The notes under the pieces: generated by a model
What the model saw: only the letters and a program-made list of their open reading frames with translations
The model's database searches: none
Told to the model about the DNA's origin: nothing
Source: an uncultured Eggerthellaceae bacterium
GTDB lineage: Bacteria > Actinomycetota > Coriobacteriia > Coriobacteriales > Eggerthellaceae
Length of the DNA stretch: 64,000 nt
Direction of reading: 5' to 3'
Assembly (NCBI GenBank): GCA_910580205.1
Contig: CAJTVP010000004.1
Coordinates: forward strand, 71,965 to 135,964
Part shown: piece after piece, positions 1 to 8,906 of the stretch
How positions within the stretch are numbered: the first letter of the stretch is position 1
How the letters are laid out: each line of letters begins with the position of its first letter
Translations under genes and position numbers: made by a program

Positions 1-2
1 AC

Positions 3-647
3 GCCTTCGCCCATTCATCCGGCATCCATCAAGACGGCGTGCTCAAGAAGCGCGACACCTATGAGATCATCGACCCGGCGGACGTTGGCGCCGGGGAGAG
101 CCAGATCGTGCTCACGGCGCGCAGCGGTCATGCGGCGTTGAAGCACCGGCTGGAAGAGCTTGGCTACGAGTTCGACGAGCAGAAGCTCGACGAGCTCTAC
201 GAGGCGTTCCTGAACCTGGCGGACAAGAAGAAGGAAGTCTACGACGAAGACCTGGAGAGCCTCGTGAACGAGCGGGATCGCGAAGACGGCGCGCTCTTCA
301 GCCTTGAGGGCCTCCAGATCAGCTGCGGCTTCCCGTTGAAGCCCACCGCCACGCTCACCGTGAAGGATCCGGAGGGCCAGGTCGTGACCGTCTGCGATTG
401 GGGAACGGGCCCGGTGGATGCCGCGTACAAGGCCGTGAATCAAGTGCTGGGCGCGGACAATGATCTCATGGAATACTCCGTGCAATCCGTGACGCGCGGG
501 ATCGACGCTTTGGGAGAGGTCACCGTGCGCGTGAAAGCCGCCAATGGAGAGATCTACACGGGCCGCGGCGCCGATGGGGACATCATCGTATCGTCCACCA
601 AAGCCTATCTCAACGCGCTCAACCGCCTGCTCTCGGACAGGCGCTGA
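3..647 (+). CDS. leuA: 2-isopropylmalate synthase, C-terminal part (5' truncated by window)
   Basis: The reading frame is open from the window edge, so the catalytic TIM barrel is missing. The visible part starts with the HSSGIHQDGVLKK segment that ends the LeuA catalytic region. It continues through the linker and the C-terminal leucine-binding regulatory domain, where the alternating small residues in VKAANGEIYTGRGADGDI are typical. The enzyme condenses acetyl-CoA with 2-oxoisovalerate in the first step of leucine synthesis, in the cytoplasm, and is normally inhibited by leucine through this domain. A GTG at 39 is only an internal codon. ackA follows 20 bp downstream, but a shared operon is not proven. 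Confidence 0.93.
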   Translation, partial: AFAHSSGIHQDGVLKKRDTYEIIDPADVGAGESQIVLTARSGHAALKHRLEELGYEFDEQKLDELYEAFLNLADKKKEVYDEDLESLVNERDREDGALFSLEGLQISCGFPLKPTATLTVKDPEGQVVTVCDWGTGPVDAAYKAVNQVLGADNDLMEYSVQSVTRGIDALGEVTVRVKAANGEIYTGRGADGDIIVSSTKAYLNALNRLLSDRR

Positions 648-667
648 CCCGCGGAAGGGAGTGCGAC

Positions 668-1885
668 ATGCGCGTTCTCGTCGTCAATGCAGGAAGCTCC
701 ACCCTGAAAAGCCAGCTGATCGAGACGGATGGCAAAGTCTCGCTCATGCGCTGTTTGGCGGAGCGCATCGGAGATGCGGATGCCACGCTCAGCATCTCCT
801 TCGCTCCTGATTTCCAGAAGGTGACCTACCCCGTGCCGGGGCTTTCGGTGCCTGATTGCTTGAAGAAGCTGCTGGACATCTTGGCCGATGACCCGGAAAG
901 CCCGATCAGCGGCCTGGACCAGATAGACGCCATCGGCAACCGCGTGGTGGCGGGAGGGGAGCATTTCAGCAAAGCGGCGCTCATCGACGACGGCGCGCGG
1001 GAGAAGCTCACGCTCTGCGAAGACCTGGCTCCTCTGCATAATCCGCCGGCGGATGCCTGCATCGACATGATGCGCCAGCTCATGCCGGACACCCCGCAGG
1101 TGGCCGTGTTCGACACCGCGTTCCACACCACCATGCCGGCGAAAGCCTACCTCTACCCGCTCCCCATGGAGTATTACGACAAATACCGCATCCGCCGCTA
1201 CGGCGCCCATGGCACCTCCCATCGCTATGCGGCCCAGCAGGCGGCGAACCTCTTGGGGCGGCCGTTGCGCGATCTGGGCCTCATCACGTGCCATCTGGGC
1301 AACGGCGGTTCCATCACGGCGGTGAACCACGGGCGCTCCATCGACACCACCATGGGCTTCACGCCCCTTGAAGGCCTCATGATGGGCACGCGCTCCGGCT
1401 CCATCGACCCGGCCATCATCACCTACATCATGCGCCGCGAGGGCATCAGCTTCGACGAGATGGATTCCATCCTGAACCGAGAGAGCGGCATCCTGGGCGT
1501 ATCCGGCTTCTCCGGGGACATGCGGGATGTGCTGGAAGCGGCCGCAGGGGGCCATGAGCGCGCGGAGCTGGCCATCGACATGTACGTCTATCGCATCCAG
1601 AAGGCCATCGGAGGCTTCTATGCGGCCATGACGCGCACGGACGCGGTCGTGATGACGGCGGGCGTGGGGGAGAACTCGGCGGAGCTGCGCGAGCGCATCT
1701 TCGACGGGCTGGCCCACATGGGCATGATCTTGGACAAGAAGCGCAACGACGTCACCGGCGAGATAGGCGTGAACCGCATCATCTCCATCGATGACAGCCC
1801 CATCAAGATCTGCGTCGTGACCACGGATGAGGAGATGCGCATCGCCCGTGAGACGGACGATCTTGTGAGCCGGATAGACGGGTGA
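668..1885 (+). CDS. ackA: acetate kinase
   Basis: This 405-residue protein has the usual length for the family. It shows the N-terminal phosphate loop NAGSSTLK (residues 7-14), the central HLGNGGSITAV segment, and the GVGENSAELRERIF segment near the C-terminus of the ASKHA fold. It interconverts acetyl phosphate plus ADP with acetate plus ATP, giving substrate-level ATP in fermentation. The ATG is preceded by a GGAAGGGAG ribosome site. No phosphotransacetylase gene lies beside it, so acetyl phosphate must come from an enzyme encoded elsewhere. The stop overlaps the long form of the next frame, but the better start of that gene is 38 bp downstream. Confidence 0.96.
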   Translation: MRVLVVNAGSSTLKSQLIETDGKVSLMRCLAERIGDADATLSISFAPDFQKVTYPVPGLSVPDCLKKLLDILADDPESPISGLDQIDAIGNRVVAGGEHFSKAALIDDGAREKLTLCEDLAPLHNPPADACIDMMRQLMPDTPQVAVFDTAFHTTMPAKAYLYPLPMEYYDKYRIRRYGAHGTSHRYAAQQAANLLGRPLRDLGLITCHLGNGGSITAVNHGRSIDTTMGFTPLEGLMMGTRSGSIDPAIITYIMRREGISFDEMDSILNRESGILGVSGFSGDMRDVLEAAAGGHERAELAIDMYVYRIQKAIGGFYAAMTRTDAVVMTAGVGENSAELRERIFDGLAHMGMILDKKRNDVTGEIGVNRIISIDDSPIKICVVTTDEEMRIARETDDLVSRIDG

Positions 1886-1923
1886 GCGATGGCTCTTCGA
1901 GTGGCGAAGAGGGAGCGGGCGGC

Positions 1924-2526
1924 ATGAACATAGCGGTCTATTGCGGCTCAAGCCCTCGCGCGCTTCCGCGCCTGTTGCAGGCCGCCCATGAGCTTGGCAC
2001 GTGGATGGGGCGGCACGGCCATGCCCTCGTCTACGGCGGCAGCTCCATCGGGCTCATGGGAGAGGTGTCCCGCGCGGTGCTGGCTGCGGGCGGTGAGGCC
2101 TACGGCGTGGAACCCTCCTTCTTCATAGAGGCGGGCGTGGCCCAGCACGATCTCACGCGCCTGCACACCGTGGAGACCATGGAAGAGCGCAAGGCGCTCA
2201 TGATAGAGCTGGCTGACGTGTTCGTGGCGCTGCCCGGAGGCGTGGGCACGCTGGAGGAGATCTCAGAGATCATGAGCCGCATCCGGCTGGGCATGACCGA
2301 AGGGCCGTGCTATTTCCTGGATGCGGATGGCTTCTATCAAGGCTTCCGCGATCTGCTTGAGCAGATGGTCTCCGCGCGCTTCATCGAAGAAGAGGTATGC
2401 CGAAGCCAGTATCTCTTCGCGGAGTCCGTGGAGGAGCTCACGAGCCTGCTGGACGAGCGGGCGAAGGCGCCCATTTGCAAGGCGGGCGTCCCCTGCGTTC
2501 CCGAATCCAATCTTCTGCGCGGGTGA
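1924..2526 (+). CDS. LOG-family Rossmann-fold nucleotide hydrolase (TIGR00730 type)
   Basis: About 200 residues with the two LOG signatures: an N-terminal Rossmann strand and glycine loop (AVYCGSS, then VYGGSSIGLMG) and the PGGVGTLEE motif in which the Glu is catalytic. A lysine-poor METMEERK segment sits between them. Characterised members remove ribose 5-phosphate from nucleoside 5'-monophosphates, including cytokinin precursors. The true bacterial substrate is often unknown and is not shown here. I chose the ATG at 1924 because GAGGGAG lies 8 bp upstream. An in-frame ATG at 1882, overlapping ackA, would add 14 Ser/Gly-rich residues. Confidence 0.85.
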   Translation: MNIAVYCGSSPRALPRLLQAAHELGTWMGRHGHALVYGGSSIGLMGEVSRAVLAAGGEAYGVEPSFFIEAGVAQHDLTRLHTVETMEERKALMIELADVFVALPGGVGTLEEISEIMSRIRLGMTEGPCYFLDADGFYQGFRDLLEQMVSARFIEEEVCRSQYLFAESVEELTSLLDERAKAPICKAGVPCVPESNLLRG

Positions 2527-2536
2527 GCGCCCGCGC

Positions 2537-2569
2537 GCAGCGGCTGGCATCCATCCGCGGATGCGCTGC
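2537..2569. terminator. hairpin between convergent LOG gene and pckA
   Basis: Inverted repeat: GCAGCG (2537-2542) pairs with CGCTGC (2564-2569), and inside it CATCC (2548-2552) pairs with GGATG (2559-2563). A 5-nt bulge sits on the left arm. It fills the 49-bp gap between two converging genes but has no T-run on either side. It is therefore a weak or factor-assisted bidirectional terminator at best. Confidence 0.4.
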
Positions 2570-2575
2570 TCTCCG

Positions 2576-4135
2576 TCAGAGGCGCGGACCGGCGTCCCTG
2601 ATCTCCTGGGACACGGAGGGGTGCTTCTCAGAGAAGTTCTCGTGGAACAGACGGGCCAAGTGCTCCGCCTGCTTGCGGTAGGCCGCCGCATCCTTCCAAG
2701 AAGAGGTGGGATCCAGCAGCTCTTCAGGGCAGCCCGGGCAGCTCTCCGGCACCTCGAAGCCGAAGATGGCATCTTTCCGGAAGGAGACCTGCTTGAAAGC
2801 GCCTGAGAGCGCCGCGTTTATCATGGCTCGCGTCCGCGCGAGCGGCATCCGCTCTCCACGCCCGTTCCAGCCCGTGTTCACCAGAAAGACCTGCGCGTCT
2901 GCTTTCGTGACCTTCTCCTTCAGCATCCGAGCGTAGACTTGGGGCGCCAGTGGCAGGAACGGCTCGCCGAAGCAGGTGGAGAAGGTGGGCTCGGGCGTGG
3001 TGACGCCCACTTCGGTCCCGGCCACTTTGGAGGTGTAGCCGGAGAGGAAGTAGTACATGGCCTGGTCGCGGTCAAGGCGCGCGATGGGCGGCAAGACGCC
3101 GAACGCGTCCGCTGTCAGGAAGATCACCGTCTTCGGCACCGGGCCACGGCCTGACGGCTCGATGTTCTTGATGTGGGTGAGGGGATAGCCCGCGCGCGTG
3201 TTCTCCGTGATGGTGGGGTCCGTGAAGCAGAGCACGCGCGTGTCCGGATCCATGACCACGTTCTCCGCCAATGCGCCGAAGCGGATGGCGTGGAAGATGT
3301 CCGGCTCCCGCTCCGGATCCAGGTCTATGCATTTCGCGTAGCATCCCGCTTCGAAATTGAAGACCTCGTCATCGGCCCAACCGTGCTCGTCATCTCCGAT
3401 CAGCAGGCGCGATGGATCGGCTGAGAGGGTGGTCTTGCCGGTGCCGGAAAGACCGAAGAAGATGGCGGTGCTCCGGTCGGGCGCCATGTTCGCCGAGCAG
3501 TGCATGGGGAGCACCCCTTGAGAGGGGAGCAGGAAGTTCATGATGGAGAAGACGGATTTCTTGATCTCCCCGGAGTAGCCCGTGCCCGCGATGAGCGCGC
3601 GGCGAGCTTCGTAGTCGATCATGATGGCGGCGTTTGAGGCTGTGCCATCCCGCTCTGGATCGCAGGCGAAGCCAGGGGCCACGATGATCTCGAACGGGTC
3701 TTCTTCGATGCCGTTCGACGCATGGAGGAGCTGGGTCATGAACAGCGCGTGGGATGCCCACTCGCAGCGGATGCGGAAGTCCTTGGCGTGCTCGGGCCTG
3801 ACCCCGGCGAAGCCTTCGAAGGTGAACGTCTCGCACGCGTCCAGATAGGCGCGCACCCGTCCGAAGAGCTTGTCGAACACCTCCGGTGCCACCGGCATGT
3901 TCACATCTCCCCAGCTGACCGCCTCTTCGGTGGAAGCGTTGCGCACGATGCGCTTGTCCCCGGCTGACCTGCCCGTGCGCGCGCCGGTCTCGATCACCAG
4001 CGCGCCGGTGGCAGCCAGATGCCCTTCGCCGCGTTCGAGCGCCCGTTCCGTGAGCGCTGCCGGAGATAGATTCACATTCGTTTCCATGTTGATCACCGCC
4101 TTGTTCGTGGCATGGTACCCTAGTTGCGCATTCAT
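2576..4135 (-). CDS. pckA: phosphoenolpyruvate carboxykinase (ATP)
   Basis: About 519 residues, the usual length for the ATP-dependent type. It has the substrate-binding TGRSAGDK motif near residue 55, the phosphate loop GLSGTGKTTLSAD and the following IGDDEHGW metal-binding segment. The adenine-site region ENTRAGYPL is also present. It interconverts oxaloacetate plus ATP with PEP, CO2 and ADP. In anaerobes it often runs toward oxaloacetate, or feeds gluconeogenesis from amino acids. The ATG at 4135 has GGAG 9 bp upstream, whereas the ATG at 4144 abuts that site. It is a single-gene unit divergent from the GNAT gene with only 38 bp between them, so both promoters must overlap. Confidence 0.96.
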   Translation of the reverse strand: MNAQLGYHATNKAVINMETNVNLSPAALTERALERGEGHLAATGALVIETGARTGRSAGDKRIVRNASTEEAVSWGDVNMPVAPEVFDKLFGRVRAYLDACETFTFEGFAGVRPEHAKDFRIRCEWASHALFMTQLLHASNGIEEDPFEIIVAPGFACDPERDGTASNAAIMIDYEARRALIAGTGYSGEIKKSVFSIMNFLLPSQGVLPMHCSANMAPDRSTAIFFGLSGTGKTTLSADPSRLLIGDDEHGWADDEVFNFEAGCYAKCIDLDPEREPDIFHAIRFGALAENVVMDPDTRVLCFTDPTITENTRAGYPLTHIKNIEPSGRGPVPKTVIFLTADAFGVLPPIARLDRDQAMYYFLSGYTSKVAGTEVGVTTPEPTFSTCFGEPFLPLAPQVYARMLKEKVTKADAQVFLVNTGWNGRGERMPLARTRAMINAALSGAFKQVSFRKDAIFGFEVPESCPGCPEELLDPTSSWKDAAAYRKQAEHLARLFHENFSEKHPSVSQEIRDAGPRL

Positions 4136-4173
4136 GTCAGACATCTCCGCGCGAACAGAGAGGATGAAGCCCC

Positions 4174-4707
4174 ATGCTCCATGCCATCCGCAAGGCGCAC
4201 GCTTCCGACCTTGACGATGTGGTCGCCCTGTACACAGCCGTGGGAGAAGCCTCTGCGGGCACCGACAACGATCCCATCTGGAAGATGGGCGTCTACCCCA
4301 CCGTGGAGCTCATAGCCTCCGAGATAGAGGAAGGCCATGTGTTCCTGCTCTTCGTGGATGAGGAGCTGGCAGGGGCGGTGGTGATGAACCGCGGTATCGA
4401 AGCGGGCTATGAGAACGTGGCTTGGAAGAGCCCCGTGCCGCTGCAGGATTCCGTCATCATGCATCTGTTCGGCATCCATCCCGACTTCAAAGGCCAGCAC
4501 CTCGCGCGGCCGTTCTTGGCCGAGGTGGAGCGTGCGCTCAAGGCGCAAGGGGAGCGCGTGCTCCGGTTCGACGTGGTGGGCGCCAACACAGGCGCGCAGA
4601 GGGTCTACGAGCATCTGGGCTATGCGCCCTGCGGCCATGCATGGCTGGAATATGAGGATTATCAAGGAGATTTCTGCTTCTTCGAGAAAGAGCTGTCATT
4701 GCCGTAA
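4174..4707 (+). CDS. GNAT-family N-acetyltransferase
   Basis: A 177-residue single-domain protein with the GNAT layout. An N-terminal substrate half (residues 1-60) precedes the central strand AGAVVMN, and the acetyl-CoA loop region is HPDFKGQHLARPFL. After the conserved helix come VLRFDVVGANTGAQRVYEHLGY and a C-terminal strand. The pyrophosphate loop is degenerate compared with the usual Q/R-x-x-G-x-G/A. The substrate cannot be predicted. It directly precedes phoH (1-bp gap) and may be the first gene of the phoH-ybeY-dgkA-era run. Confidence 0.75.
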   Translation: MLHAIRKAHASDLDDVVALYTAVGEASAGTDNDPIWKMGVYPTVELIASEIEEGHVFLLFVDEELAGAVVMNRGIEAGYENVAWKSPVPLQDSVIMHLFGIHPDFKGQHLARPFLAEVERALKAQGERVLRFDVVGANTGAQRVYEHLGYAPCGHAWLEYEDYQGDFCFFEKELSLP

Positions 4708-4708
4708 A

Positions 4709-5668
4709 ATGCCATCCATGACGAACTCAACGCCAACGATCATCATCCCCGACGACATCCCCATGGCTTCCATCACGGGGCCGTCGGATGATCTGCTGCA
4801 TCTGATCCAATCCGCCTTCGACGCGCGGATCTGCGTGCAGGGAAACGAAGTGCGCGTGACGGGCAGCGAAGAAGAGCGCGAGGCCATCGTCACCATCTTC
4901 GCCGACATGATCGCCGCGGTGCGCTCCGGAGAGCAGCCGGACGGCCCATCGGTCACGCGCATGGTGGAGATGATGCGCGAGGCGGGCCGAAGCCCCCAAG
5001 CGCTGCGGGATGACGTGCTGCTCACCCATCGCGGCCGCGCCATCCGGCCGAAGACCATTGGCCAGAAGCGCTATGTGGACGCCATCCGCGAGAACCTGAT
5101 CACCTTCGCCTTGGGCCCCGCCGGCACGGGCAAGACGTTCTTGGCCATGGCCATGGCCGTCTCCGCCTTGGAGCGCAAAGAGGTGGCGCGCATCATCCTG
5201 TCGCGCCCCATCGTGGAGGCGGGGGAGAGCCTGGGCTTTCTGCCTGGCACGCTCACTGAGAAGGTGGACCCCTACATCCGCCCGCTCTACGACGCGCTGT
5301 TCGACATGATGGACGCTGAGCGCGCCCAAGGGCTGATCGAGCGGGGCGTGATAGAGATCGCTCCTTTGGCTTTCATGCGCGGGCGCACGCTCTCCGACAG
5401 CTTCATCATCTTGGACGAAGCGCAGAACGCCACGCCGGAGCAGATGAAGATGGCGCTCACGCGCCTGGGCAACGCTTCGCGCATGGTGATCACGGCGGAC
5501 GAGACGCAATCAGACCTGCCCCAAGGACCTGTCGGCATCCGAGAGGCCCAGCGCATCCTCCAGGGGATCGAAGGGCTCGCGTTCACCACGTTGGATGGCA
5601 AAGACGTCATCCGCAATTCCCTCGTTTCCCGGATCATCGCCGCTTACCAAGCGGCGGAAGGACAGTGA
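4709..5668 (+). CDS. phoH: PhoH-like ATPase (PhoH/YlaK type)
   Basis: About 319 residues. An N-terminal KH-like/phage-related segment (about residues 25-75) is followed by the PhoH ATPase with Walker A GPAGTGKT (about 136-143) and Walker B FIILDEAQN (about 232-240). The SRPIVEAGESLGFLPG segment is diagnostic for the family. PhoH proteins are P-loop NTPases associated with RNA metabolism and almost always lie next to ybeY, as here. I place the start at the ATG at 4709, just after the previous stop. The ATG at 4718 is equally possible and neither has a strong ribosome site. The stop overlaps the ybeY start. Confidence 0.93.
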   Translation: MPSMTNSTPTIIIPDDIPMASITGPSDDLLHLIQSAFDARICVQGNEVRVTGSEEEREAIVTIFADMIAAVRSGEQPDGPSVTRMVEMMREAGRSPQALRDDVLLTHRGRAIRPKTIGQKRYVDAIRENLITFALGPAGTGKTFLAMAMAVSALERKEVARIILSRPIVEAGESLGFLPGTLTEKVDPYIRPLYDALFDMMDAERAQGLIERGVIEIAPLAFMRGRTLSDSFIILDEAQNATPEQMKMALTRLGNASRMVITADETQSDLPQGPVGIREAQRILQGIEGLAFTTLDGKDVIRNSLVSRIIAAYQAAEGQ

Positions 5669-6141
5669 GGCTCATGGATGCTCTCATCTCCCACGAAGAG
5701 GGTGCGCGCGCGGTGGATGACGACCGCGTGGGCCAGCTGGTCGCCTTCGCGGCCGCGCAGCTGGCCGTGCCGGAGGTGGCGGAGGTGTCCGTGACGTTCG
5801 TCACCGATCAGGAGATGGCGGAGCTCAACGAGCGATTCCGCGGCAAAGAGGGACCGACCGACGTCCTCTCCTTCGAATGCGACAATCTGGACGATGGATT
5901 CCCCTCTGACCTTGAGGTCTACGAGGCGGGGGACATCATCATCGCGCCGGGTGTGGCTGAGCGCCAAGCGCAAGAGCTGGGGCACTCCTTCGAGGAAGAG
6001 GTGGACCTGCTCCTCGTGCATGGGCTTTTGCATCTGCGCGGCTATGACCATGTCGAAGACGAGGACGCGCGCGAGATGCAGCAGGCCCAGGATGCCATCC
6101 TGGATGCCTGGCGCTCATCTGGAGAAGGGAGGGGCCTGTGA
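5665..6141 (+). CDS. ybeY: endoribonuclease YbeY (rRNA maturation factor)
   Basis: 158 residues, typical of the family, with the Zn-binding signature HGLLHLRGYDH near residue 114 and the upstream TDVLSF strand. YbeY is a metal-dependent endoribonuclease needed for 16S rRNA 3'-end maturation and ribosome quality control. The GTG at 5665 overlaps the phoH stop. The ATG at 5674, three codons later, is the alternative start, and the GGAAGGA at 5656-5662 fits it better. It is translationally coupled on both sides: its stop overlaps the dgkA start as GTGA. Confidence 0.95.
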   Translation: MRLMDALISHEEGARAVDDDRVGQLVAFAAAQLAVPEVAEVSVTFVTDQEMAELNERFRGKEGPTDVLSFECDNLDDGFPSDLEVYEAGDIIIAPGVAERQAQELGHSFEEEVDLLLVHGLLHLRGYDHVEDEDAREMQQAQDAILDAWRSSGEGRGL

Positions 6142-6560
6142 CCGATAACGACCATGAAGGCTCCCGGTTCGTCCATCAGGCGGGAGACGGGAGGGCCTTC
6201 AGCTTGGCCCATGCCTTCGCCTGCGCGGGCGATGGCCTGCGCTACGCCTTCTCCTCTCAGCGCAACTTCAAGATACACGCCGTCTTCGCCGCCCTCGCCA
6301 TCATCCTTGGATTCGCGCTCGGCATCAGCGGACCGGAGTGGTGCGCCATCGCCATCTGCATCATGGCCGTGTTCGCGCTGGAGCTGGTGAACACGGCCAT
6401 CGAATCCGCCGTGGACCTCATCTCGACGGAATGGAGCCCGCTCGCCAAGCATGCGAAGGATTGCGCGGCCGCAGGCGTGTACGTGGCCGCCATCGGGTCG
6501 GTGGTGATCGCGTGCATCGTGTACGTGCCCGCCCTCCTGCGCATCGCCGGCATCATCTAG
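6138..6560 (+). CDS. dgkA: diacylglycerol/undecaprenol kinase family protein
   Basis: 140 residues with the DgkA signature ELVNTAIESAVDLIS (about residues 81-95) and the RNFKIHA amphipathic start. Three membrane segments are visible, at about residues 47-66, 67-90 and 112-136. Gram-positive members mainly phosphorylate undecaprenol, supplying the lipid carrier for peptidoglycan; proteobacterial members use diacylglycerol. The GTG start sits behind GAAGGGAGG and overlaps the ybeY stop. Its place between ybeY and era is the classical arrangement. Confidence 0.93.
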   Translation: MTDNDHEGSRFVHQAGDGRAFSLAHAFACAGDGLRYAFSSQRNFKIHAVFAALAIILGFALGISGPEWCAIAICIMAVFALELVNTAIESAVDLISTEWSPLAKHAKDCAAAGVYVAAIGSVVIACIVYVPALLRIAGII

Positions 6561-6570
6561 GAAGCAGCCC

Positions 6571-7524
6571 ATGGACCTGGACGCCTACTTCGCCGAACAT
6601 CCGCTCTCAGACGCATCCGAAGCGCGACCCCAGACGCCGCCGGGTTTCAAGTCCGGCTTCATGGCCCTCGTGGGCCGGCCGAATGCGGGGAAATCCACGC
6701 TCATGAATGCGCTCGTGGGCGCGAAGGTGGCCATCACGTCCAAAACGCCCCAGACCACGCGCACCCAGGTCCGCGGCGTGCTCACGCGCCCGGAATACCA
6801 GGTGGTCTTCATAGACACGCCCGGCTTCCACAAGCCCCATGACGCGCTGGGCGAGCAGCTGAACGCGAGCGCTGCGGCGGCCCTTGAGGACGTGGATGTG
6901 ATCGCCATGCTGATCGACGCCACGAAGAAGACGGGGACGGGAGATCAGCGCATCGCGCAGAACGTCGCCGCTTCGACGGCTTCCAAGATCCTCATCCTCA
7001 CCAAGGCGGACATCGCCACGAAAGATGAAGTGGCCCATCGCTTCGAAGAGGCGCGCGATCTGGCTTCGTGGGATGCCATCGTGTCCCTCTCGGCGAAGAG
7101 CGGCTACAATACGGAAGCGCTTCTGGAAGAGGTGGTCCAGCTCTTGCCGGAAGGACCGCTGTGGTTCCCTGAGGGCATGGCCAGCGACATGAGCTCCTCC
7201 ATGCTCATCGCCGAGGTGGTGCGCGAGAAGGTGCTGCGTCGGTTCCGCGAAGAGGTCCCGCATTCCGTGGGCGTTGCGGTGGACGAGCTTGAGGAGACCG
7301 GCTCCCTTTTGCGCGCGCAGGCGACCATCTACGTTGAGCGCGAAAGCCAGAAAGGGATGCTCATCGGCGCCCATGGGCAGAGCGTGAAGACCATCGGAAA
7401 GCAAGCTCGCGCAGACCTTGAGAAGATGCTGGGCACCAAGATCTATCTGGGCTTGAACGTGAAGGTGAAGAAGAATTGGCGCAAGGATGAGCGGGAGATC
7501 AAGCGCCTGGGATACATGGAGTGA
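6571..7524 (+). CDS. era: GTPase Era
   Basis: 317 residues. The G domain has G1 GRPNAGKSTLMN, G2 around TPQTTRTQVRG, G3 DTPGFHKP and G4 LTKAD. A C-terminal type II KH domain follows, seen in the EVPHSVGVAVDE strand and the GMLIGAHGQSVKTIGKQAR core. Era binds the 3' end of 16S rRNA and couples 30S assembly to the cell cycle. The N-terminal 25 residues before the G domain are a short extension. Its stop overlaps a GTG, but the next gene more likely begins at the ATG at 7527. Confidence 0.97.
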   Translation: MDLDAYFAEHPLSDASEARPQTPPGFKSGFMALVGRPNAGKSTLMNALVGAKVAITSKTPQTTRTQVRGVLTRPEYQVVFIDTPGFHKPHDALGEQLNASAAAALEDVDVIAMLIDATKKTGTGDQRIAQNVAASTASKILILTKADIATKDEVAHRFEEARDLASWDAIVSLSAKSGYNTEALLEEVVQLLPEGPLWFPEGMASDMSSSMLIAEVVREKVLRRFREEVPHSVGVAVDELEETGSLLRAQATIYVERESQKGMLIGAHGQSVKTIGKQARADLEKMLGTKIYLGLNVKVKKNWRKDEREIKRLGYME

Positions 7525-7526
7525 AG

Positions 7527-8903
7527 ATGCCGGTGATCTGTCCACAGTGCGGCACGGCCAATCGCGATCACGCGCGCTTTTGCGATGCGTGCGGATATCC
7601 GCTCACCCATATCCCGCCCATAGATGACCCCTCGGAGCTGGAAACGGGCTCCGACGCCATCACGGTGGACCTCCCTGATGATGAGGCGGCGTGGCCTGGG
7701 ACCGCTCCCACCGCGCCCTTCGGAGCAGGGGAGACGGTGGTCTTGGATGCGGCGGCGGGCACGATCCCTTTGGATGCTGATGCCACCATCCCGTATCCCT
7801 TGGATGGGCTCGCCGCGTCCGTGCCCGCGCCTGGCGTCCTGCCTCCCTCTGAGACCCAAGAGATGCCCTCGGTCGCGTCCGTGGCTGACAGGGAGCAAAA
7901 GGCGTTCCGCGCGCAGAAGCCCAAGAAGGGCGGCAGAAGTCCTCGCCATCTTTCGAAGAAGGCCATCATCGCCATCATCGCCGCCGCGTGCGCGCTCATC
8001 GCAGCCATCGTGGGCGGCGCCTACGCCCTTGAGCTTTGGGGCGGCAAGAGCGTCCCGAACGTCGTCGGCCTCACGGAGGCCGAAGCCACCGACCGCCTTG
8101 AGATGGCGGGGTTCACCGTATCCACCGTCTCCGTCAAGTCGGATGATGTGGAAGGGATCGTGCTCCGCTCAGATCCTGGCGCCGGTCAGCGCGCCCAGGA
8201 GGGCTCAGAGATCGTGCTCGACATCTCCTGCGCCCGGACTGTGCCCGATGTGATCGGCAAGACCTCCGAAGAGGCCATGGCGCAGCTCAAGTCAGAGGGT
8301 TTCGAGAGCGTGGAGGTGGTGGAGGAGAAGTCCAACGAAGCTGCGGGCACCATCATCGCCGTGAGCCCGGAGGTGGGCACCCGCGCGAAAGCCTCCGCGA
8401 AGATCACGCTGACCGCCGCCATCCCCCATCTCGTGCCGGACTGCGCGAACATGGGAGTGGATGAGGCCACGGCAGTCCTTGAAGCGGAGGGCTATGCCGT
8501 GAAGACCGCTTACACTTATACTGAAGAGGTGGCCGAAGGCACCGTCGTGAGCACTGATCCGGCTGCCGGCGCTGAGCTTCCCAGCGGCTCTGAGGTCATC
8601 GTCTACATCGCCAAGAGCCGGGCGGCTGAAGTGGTGGCCGCCGCGAAAGCGTGGTTTTCCGCATCGGGGCGCTACACCATGAACGGCATGTCCTACGAGC
8701 TGCAGAGCGTGGATGACCTTACCTATAAAGGAGATGACACCTGCGCGTTCGCCGTCACCATGCGCCCCTATGAGACCCACTCTTGGTTCGGATCGGACCC
8801 TGAGACGCGCTATGGGAACAGCCAGACCGTGCGCGGCACCATGAAGTTCAACCAGGACGGCTCCCTGGCCTCCATCGATCCTGACCTCAGACGGGCGCAA
8901 TAG
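7527..8903 (+). CDS. zinc-ribbon, single-pass membrane protein with three PASTA repeats
   Basis: About 458 residues. An N-terminal zinc ribbon (CPQC ... CDAC, residues 4-23) is followed by an acidic, Pro/Ala-rich cytoplasmic linker. A basic stop and a transmembrane segment lie at about residues 147-170. Three tandem PASTA repeats come next (about 172-240, 241-305 and 306-372), beginning VPNVVGLTEAEA, VPDVIGKTSEEA and VPDCANMGVDEA. A C-terminal domain of about 85 residues follows. PASTA repeats outside the cell bind muropeptides or lipid II, but no kinase or penicillin-binding domain is attached. It may be a cell-wall sensor whose cytoplasmic partner docks at the zinc ribbon; this is inference. 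The ATG at 7527 has GGAG upstream. Confidence 0.8.
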   Translation: MPVICPQCGTANRDHARFCDACGYPLTHIPPIDDPSELETGSDAITVDLPDDEAAWPGTAPTAPFGAGETVVLDAAAGTIPLDADATIPYPLDGLAASVPAPGVLPPSETQEMPSVASVADREQKAFRAQKPKKGGRSPRHLSKKAIIAIIAAACALIAAIVGGAYALELWGGKSVPNVVGLTEAEATDRLEMAGFTVSTVSVKSDDVEGIVLRSDPGAGQRAQEGSEIVLDISCARTVPDVIGKTSEEAMAQLKSEGFESVEVVEEKSNEAAGTIIAVSPEVGTRAKASAKITLTAAIPHLVPDCANMGVDEATAVLEAEGYAVKTAYTYTEEVAEGTVVSTDPAAGAELPSGSEVIVYIAKSRAAEVVAAAKAWFSASGRYTMNGMSYELQSVDDLTYKGDDTCAFAVTMRPYETHSWFGSDPETRYGNSQTVRGTMKFNQDGSLASIDPDLRRAQ

Positions 8904-8906
8904 CCC

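Noticed and set aside
605..1951. 448-codon open frame antisense to ackA
   Set aside because: His/Arg/Ala-rich shadow of ackA produced by GC-rich codon use; no ribosome site or domain.
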